From contig NC_080074.1 in assembly GCF_949987535.1 (NCBI RefSeq), positions 37,617,641-37,681,640 of the forward strand: a stretch of DNA of 64,000 nucleotides, written 5' to 3'. Position numbers and translations under genes: made by a program. The DNA comes from Balaenoptera acutorostrata (lineage: Eukaryota > Chordata > Mammalia > Artiodactyla > Balaenopteridae). Below are positions 60,930 through 64,000 of this stretch, piece after piece; position 1 is the stretch's first letter; each line of letters opens with the position of its first letter. A model generated the notes under the pieces. It was not told the origin of the DNA and ran no database searches. It worked only from the letters and a program-made list of their open reading frames with translations.

Positions 60930-61470
60930 TAAGCCAGGATGACTGGGCTAAAATTCTAACTCCTTCACTTATTAACTGTGTGACCTTAGACAGGTTACTT
61001 AACCTCTCTGTGATTTAGTTTTCTCATCTGAAAATGAACACGATGATAACAGTACAGTCAGCCTTCCATATCCATGGGTTCCGCATCTACAGAATTCAAC
61101 CAACTGTGGATTGAAACTATTTGGAAAATAAATTCCAGAAAGTTCTAAAAGGCAAAACTTGAATTTGCTGTGCACCAGGCAACTATATACATAGCATATG
61201 CATCGTGTTAGGTGTAAGTAATCTAGAGATGACTTAAAGTACACAGGAGGATATGAGTAGGTTACATACAAATACTATGCCATTTTATGTAAGGAACTTG
61301 AGCATCCATGAATTTTGGTATCCACAAGGGTCCTGGAACCAATCCCCTATGGATACCAAGAAATGACTGTATTACTTTACAGGAGTATTATGAGGAATAA
61401 AGTAATTAATATAGGTAAAGTATTATATTTGAAATAGTGCTTCACTCATAGTAAATCCTCATTTTTTTTT
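60930..61470 (+). repeat. MIR SINE split by MER2
   Basis: 'ttattaactgtgtgacctta', 'gacaggttacttaacctctc', 'tttctcatctgaaaatgaac' before the insert; 'tattatgaggaataaagtaa' and 'tagtgcttcactcatagtaa' after it. Confidence 0.85.
61055..61369 (+). mobile_element. MER2 Tigger-type MITE, nearly full length
   Basis: Starts 'cagtcagccttccatatcca' and ends 'ggataccaagaaatgactg', inverted ends of MER2. Internal 'agtaatctagagatgactta' and 'gccattttatgtaaggaact' fit. Flanked by TA on both sides (61,053-61,054 and 61,370-61,371), the Tc1-mariner target. Confidence 0.92.
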
Positions 61471-61839
61471 TTTAAGTAGAACTCTTTCATTTTCACTGTC
61501 CAAACGTCAGTCAGTATACTGGGAGAGCCAGAGAAAGCCCTTGCCATAGTATTTATTAACCATCATGTGTAGTTTTACATCTGATCAGAAACTCCTGCTG
61601 CGTGTGCTCCAATTTTCCAATAAGACCCTTTGATAACAGATGTCAGCTCATATCTGACTGGAGTTTGCCTTTTGAATACCAGCGTCAGCAGCTAGCTACC
61701 TCCTTTGGGGTAAATGCTTCTCTTGCATTAGTTCTCCTAGCCTTGGTCCCATGATTTCAGGTTTCCCCACTGTTCCACTGCTAAGGTCCCAGTGAATCTC
61801 ATGATTGAAAAATCACAGGCCTTAACAACTTCTGCTTTT
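61471..61839. other. No recognised feature
   Basis: No gene or named repeat seen. Confidence 0.35.
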
Positions 61840-62225
61840 GGTCATGTTATTGTTCTGCTCAAAATTCTCATTTCCAAAATGGAGTTTCCATATGAGGTCC
61901 TTTTGAACTGACTCCTGCTTTTCTTTTCCACCTCATATCACACTTCTGTACTTTATATGAATCAGGTTATCACCTAGAATATTCATCCATCTCCAATGAG
62001 TGCCTTGCCGTGCCTTAACCCACCTTGTTCCTAATACTTGGAATGCTCCTCTCCACATTTTTGTCTACCTAAATCCTACCCCACAAAGCTCAATTCAAAA
62101 GTTACTATCTTCACAAAGCTCTTCCTGATTTCCTAACAGGAAATAATTTTTACCTTCTGGCTGGAATAGCTCTTTTAACACTTATCATAGTCTCTTTTTT
62201 TCTTACCTCTAAGAAATCACTTATA
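61840..62225 (+). repeat. L2 LINE fragment
   Basis: 'ttgttcctaatacttggaat', 'gctcctctccacatttttgt', 'aaatcctaccccacaaagct' and 'cacaaagctcttcctgattt' follow the L2 3' region. Confidence 0.6.
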
Positions 62226-62855
62226 AATCGTATATATTCATATATATAAAATTTGTTACTCTTTGTTGTTGCTATTATTATCGGCTTGTTGTATATTCAT
62301 AGTGCATAACAGTTACAGTCTCAAGGTAAAAGTTTCACCAAAGGAGAGGCATTCAGAACAAGACCTTAGATCCACCTGTACTAGATAGGGTACCACAAAA
62401 GAGCTCAGAACGTAGGTCTTTAAATAAGATAGAAATCTTTTTCTCTTGTCATAGTACAGAGAAAGGCAGGCAGTATAGAGCATGTTATCCAGAGACCCAT
62501 ATGGGTCAGGATGCTCTGCCATCCTTAAAGAGTTAGCTACCAACTTTAGTATCAAGGTGATTGTTATTCCTTAGCCAGTAGGAAGAGCGAAAAAAAAAAA
62601 AAAATAGAGGGGCAAGCAGTTCCCTTTTAAATAAATTGCACACATTATCTGACTCACATTCTACTGGCTTGAATTTTCTCCCATGGGAGATAGGGACTCT
62701 AGCTGTGTGTCTGGGTGATGTTTGCTCTACTAAAACTAAGAGGAGTTATATTATTAAAAGAAAGAAGAGGACAATGGATATGATTACATTCTGTTACATG
62801 TACATACTGTTATATTACCCACACTCCTTATCACTCTCCCCTTGCCAGGGACCTA
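62226..62855. other. No supported gene
   Basis: An 80-codon minus-strand frame (62,313-62,555) overlaps what looks like an old dispersed repeat ('gagaaaggcaggcagtatag', 'gagacccatatgggtcagga'). Confidence 0.35.
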
Positions 62856-62869
62856 TTCATGTATTAATA

Positions 62870-62915
62870 TTACACATGTGTGTGTATACACACACCACAC
62901 ACACACACATACAGA
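62870..62915. repeat. TG/CA microsatellite
   Basis: 'cacatgtgtgtgtatacaca' followed by several CA runs. Confidence 0.85.
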
Positions 62916-64000
62916 GGCAGACAATGCTAAATGCCTACCAATATCCAGTTTCTCCTTCGTTACTCACAGAATCTTTATTTCATTTGGAGCTGCAGTGTGC
63001 CCATCTAGGAGGTTACATTTCCCAGCCTTCTAGAGATGGCCTATGGAGGAGAGGAAGTTGTTGGGTAGAATTTCCAGGGAAGTTCTTTAAAGGATGCTGT
63101 CTCACATGGGAAAAGTTCTTCCATCTTCATATTTCTTTCCATTTGAACTACAATGGCTGGAACAGCAGCAGCCATTATGTAACCCTAGTGAAAGGCCAAT
63201 AAAACTGCAGAGACCTTGGCCCTCACACCCTTGAACCATATGAACCAATGTCAGCTACTACCTTACAGATTTTCTGGAAAATAAGAGAAAAATAAATCCT
63301 ATGTGATTATGCTACAACAGTTCCATTTCCATGTATTTAGATGTCTGTATTTATAAAACTTTCCCAAAATATGATCACTCATATATAAAGCAATCTCAAA
63401 TTATTAAGCATGTTCAAAACTTTGCCCTGAAACTTGGTCCTTCCTTAGTTTTCCCCATCATGTAAGCTGTACCATCACCTACCCAGTGGCTTGGAACAGA
63501 AATCTGATAATAGTCCTTGACAATCCTTCTCCTTTATCTCTACTCCTCTACATAATCTTAAATGTTTCAATCTACTCTATTTCTACTACAGCTGCTCTAA
63601 CTTTAGTCCTTATCCTTGTGGTCTCAACTTACGAGAGTTTGTCCTATGGGACTCCTTTCTGTGTTTGCCTAAGTGCAAGTTTTATCATCTGTAACCCACT
63701 CCTTGCAGGGCTTTGAAACCAAAGCTCAAGTTTGCCATGGTATACAAATACCCTTAGTAGCTTCAGCATTTCCATCATCTTTGTGGGCTCCTACCTTCTC
63801 CTCTATATTGACCTGATAAATACTATGTATCTTTCCAGTACTTCAATGCTTTTAAGAAATGAAATTTAATTACATTCAGTATTTTTAGTTGAATGGGGTG
63901 AGGGGCAGGCAGGATACCTAGCCAGACAGATTTGGTGATTTAGCTTTTTTTTTTTTTTTAAGTTCTGAGCTTACATTTGGTAGATTTTAATCAGTAGAAA
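62916..64000. other. No supported gene
   Basis: The 188-codon plus-strand frame at 62,636-63,202 spans the CA repeat and looks like chance. A T run at about 63,944-63,959 may be the tail of an antisense retroposon cut by the window edge. Confidence 0.35.

Noticed and set aside
60629..61018. 129-codon plus-strand frame
   Set aside because: It ends inside a MIR and has no recognisable motif.
62636..63202. 188-codon plus-strand frame as a gene
   Set aside because: It runs through a CA/TG microsatellite, which gives long open Thr/His stretches by chance, and has no recognisable domain or splice signals.

Overview
The window looks like mammalian nuclear DNA, very probably from a cetacean. The strongest sign is at least five tRNA-derived SINEs of the CHR type, the short retroposon typical of whales and their cetartiodactyl relatives. 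Their 3' ends read as 'gggcttccctggtggcgcag' on the minus strand. They sit among young L1 3' ends of cetartiodactyl type, over a background of old mammal-wide repeats (MIR, L2, MER1, MER2, MER5A, Tigger). Base composition is AT-rich, genes are sparse and introns are long. All family names come from recognising the sequence by eye; no database was searched.

Layout. Positions 1-45,000 are mostly intron of an unidentified minus-strand gene, filled with layers of repeats. Five short segments (30,458-30,552; 27,033-27,062; 22,526-22,599; 9,762-9,855; 623-889) have minus-strand AG/GT borders. Joined in that order they stay in one open frame of about 186 residues and end at a TAG stop. This is the 3' part of the gene, with a coiled-coil-like, Lys/Glu-rich C terminus. 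More tentative exons lie at 33,321-33,343 and 44,860-44,911. A truncated L1 has landed about 20 bp from the acceptor of the latter.

Positions 46,007-53,420 hold a complete L1 retrotransposon. It has a matching 13-bp target duplication, a 5'UTR with a 365-bp tandem duplication and a YY1-like start motif, an uninterrupted 297-residue ORF1, an uninterrupted 1,272-residue ORF2 with the expected endonuclease, reverse transcriptase and Cys/His residues, a G-rich 3'UTR and a pure A tail. By sequence it could be a young, possibly mobile copy.

Positions 55,146-57,130 hold the finger exon of a KRAB-type C2H2 zinc-finger gene on the plus strand. Ten consecutive fingers are intact. A one-base loss then breaks the array, and several more fingers decay behind it. 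No KRAB exon was recognised in the window.

The rest is nested repeats: SINEs inside MIR, L2, Tigger and other SINEs; L1 inside L2; and MER2 inside MIR. Clear target duplications allow the order of insertion to be read. No bacterial-type system, CRISPR array, RNA gene cluster or wholly new system was found.
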